DNA of 15,509 nt. It comes from Chloroflexota bacterium (GTDB lineage Bacteria; Chloroflexota; Ktedonobacteria; Ktedonobacterales; Ktedonobacteraceae). The position numbers and the translations under genes were made by a program. This document shows, in pieces, positions 14,478 through 15,509 of this stretch (the first letter of the stretch is position 1; the number at the start of each line of letters is the position of its first letter). Under the pieces are notes generated by a model, which was not told where the DNA came from, searched no databases, and saw only the letters and a program-made list of their open reading frames with translations. The stretch is from assembly GCA_005879655.1 (NCBI GenBank), contig VBJK01000100.1, forward strand, positions 1 through 15,509, read 5' to 3'.

Positions 14478-15509
14478 ATGAGTAATAACTGGAATCAACC
14501 ACCAACTGGTAATCAACCTGCTGGTGGGCGAGAGCTACTCTCAGGGAATCACTTACCCGAATATCAACCGCAAGCACCGCAAAATCAACAACAAAATCAA
14601 CAGATGAATCCAGCGGCTCCTTATGGGCCTGCCATGCCAAATCCCTATTCGCCCATGCCTCCGGCTCCTCCAGCGCAGGTGCCACAGCATCCGCTGCCAC
14701 AACAGATGAATGGTGGCGGCTTACTCAGGCCACAAGGTTGGGTCACTAACACTGTTGATGTAATGCGCCGTCTGTCTGGTAAAGTAGCCGCCGTGGCTCG
14801 ACCGCCATATCAACCACCACCATATCAGCAGTACCCGCAACAGCCGCCAGCTCCACAGATGGAGCCGCAGTACGGGCCACAGATGACCACTGAAGCAGAG
14901 ACGGCACAGCCTAAAACGAAGCCGTGGAAACGTTCGTTAATAACAAAGATCACGCGCCAGCGCCGCGACCGAGGCGATCGTAAGGGTTCTAAATGGGGCC
15001 GTATAGCGCTAGGTGTGGTGCTCTGCTTTCTGACGTTGCTTATTGTCTTGCTTTCGTCAGGTGGTGTCTACGCCTACAGCTATTATCAGAAGCAGCTACC
15101 ACATCTGCACGATCTGGCCAATCTGCAAATTTCGCAGACCTCTCGTATCTATGATCGCAATCTCGTCCCTCTTTACGATGTCTATAACCAGGACAACCAG
15201 AGTAACCAGTGCTCTGACCAGAAGCTACTCTGTGGAGGTCGTAGCACACCTATCGCCTATAAACACATTCCAAAGGTGATGCAGGATGCTATGACCTCGG
15301 CAGAAGATCCTAGTTTCTGGAAAAATCCTGGCTTGGACGCCAGCGGCATTAGTCGCGCTGTCTACTGCCAAGTAACGCACTGCCCACTAACAGTTGGTGG
15401 CAGTACGCTCACGCAACAGTTGGTTAAGAATTTGACGCGTGATGATCGCCAAAGCATCGATCGCAAGATCTCCGAAGCAACGCTGGCCATTGGCTTAACA
15501 CAGGATACG
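14478..15509 (+). CDS. Class A penicillin-binding protein (transglycosylase part), partial
   Basis: The frame starts at the ATG at 14478 (GAGGA at 14465-14469) and is open through the right edge, giving 344 residues. Residues 1-150 are a disordered-looking cytoplasmic tail rich in Gln, Pro and Asn (NQPAGG, QNQQQNQQM, PYQPPPYQQYPQQPP). A basic stretch (about 146-172) precedes one membrane span (about 175-198). The extracellular part begins a family 51 glycosyltransferase, which polymerises lipid II into glycan strands: SAEDPSFWKNPGLD (274-287, E276 the catalytic Glu; Asn at 283 where many members have His), GGSTLTQQLVKN (307-318) and RKISEA (329-334). The penicillin-binding transpeptidase domain should follow beyond the edge, so a monofunctional transglycosylase cannot be excluded. 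Confidence 0.93.
   Translation, partial: MSNNWNQPPTGNQPAGGRELLSGNHLPEYQPQAPQNQQQNQQMNPAAPYGPAMPNPYSPMPPAPPAQVPQHPLPQQMNGGGLLRPQGWVTNTVDVMRRLSGKVAAVARPPYQPPPYQQYPQQPPAPQMEPQYGPQMTTEAETAQPKTKPWKRSLITKITRQRRDRGDRKGSKWGRIALGVVLCFLTLLIVLLSSGGVYAYSYYQKQLPHLHDLANLQISQTSRIYDRNLVPLYDVYNQDNQSNQCSDQKLLCGGRSTPIAYKHIPKVMQDAMTSAEDPSFWKNPGLDASGISRAVYCQVTHCPLTVGGSTLTQQLVKNLTRDDRQSIDRKISEATLAIGLTQDT

Overview
The window most resembles a Ktedonobacteria-type member of the Chloroflexota. This is an inference from gene style and repeat style, not a marker-gene result. The clues are an XRE-HTH/NB-ARC signalling ATPase, a naphthoquinone (menaquinone) gene set, DprA next to a membrane gluzincin, a class A penicillin-binding protein with a long Pro/Gln-rich cytoplasmic tail, moderate G+C, and many long intergenic palindromes.

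Layout. 1-1295 (minus, cut by the left edge): XRE-HTH plus NB-ARC STAND ATPase. 1296-1938: no gene; it holds a long imperfect hairpin repeat and a 13-bp direct repeat. 1939-3070 (plus): a single-pass membrane protein of unknown function, then a stand-alone PhoB/OmpR-like winged-helix protein. 3071-3373: two long palindromes. 3374-7041 (plus): menB, menC and menE, encoding three enzymes that turn the succinylbenzoate precursor into dihydroxynaphthoyl-CoA. menE is interrupted by one in-frame TGA that cuts off its C-terminal subdomain. Palindromes sharing a GCGCAATTCATTGCGC-type core lie before menB, between menC and menE (there providing the menC stop codon), and, decayed, after menE. 7205-7570: a strong promoter, tRNA-Ser(GCT), tRNA-Trp(CCA) and an intrinsic terminator.

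7601-11216 looks like an accessory, conflict-type segment between the tRNA pair and dprA. It holds an adenine-methyltransferase-like protein that ends before the catalytic NPPY motif (minus), an XRE-HTH protein with an unrecognised helical domain (plus), a TIR-domain protein (plus), and a nucleoside 2-deoxyribosyltransferase-like protein (minus) whose 3' end overlaps the TIR gene. 11369-14041 (minus): a membrane-anchored MA-type metallopeptidase-like protein translationally coupled to dprA. 14478-15509 (plus, cut by the right edge): a class A penicillin-binding protein.

The best candidates for new biology are the HTH-helical/TIR/deoxyribosyltransferase-like cluster, the modular palindrome family around the men genes, and the nonsense codon in menE.
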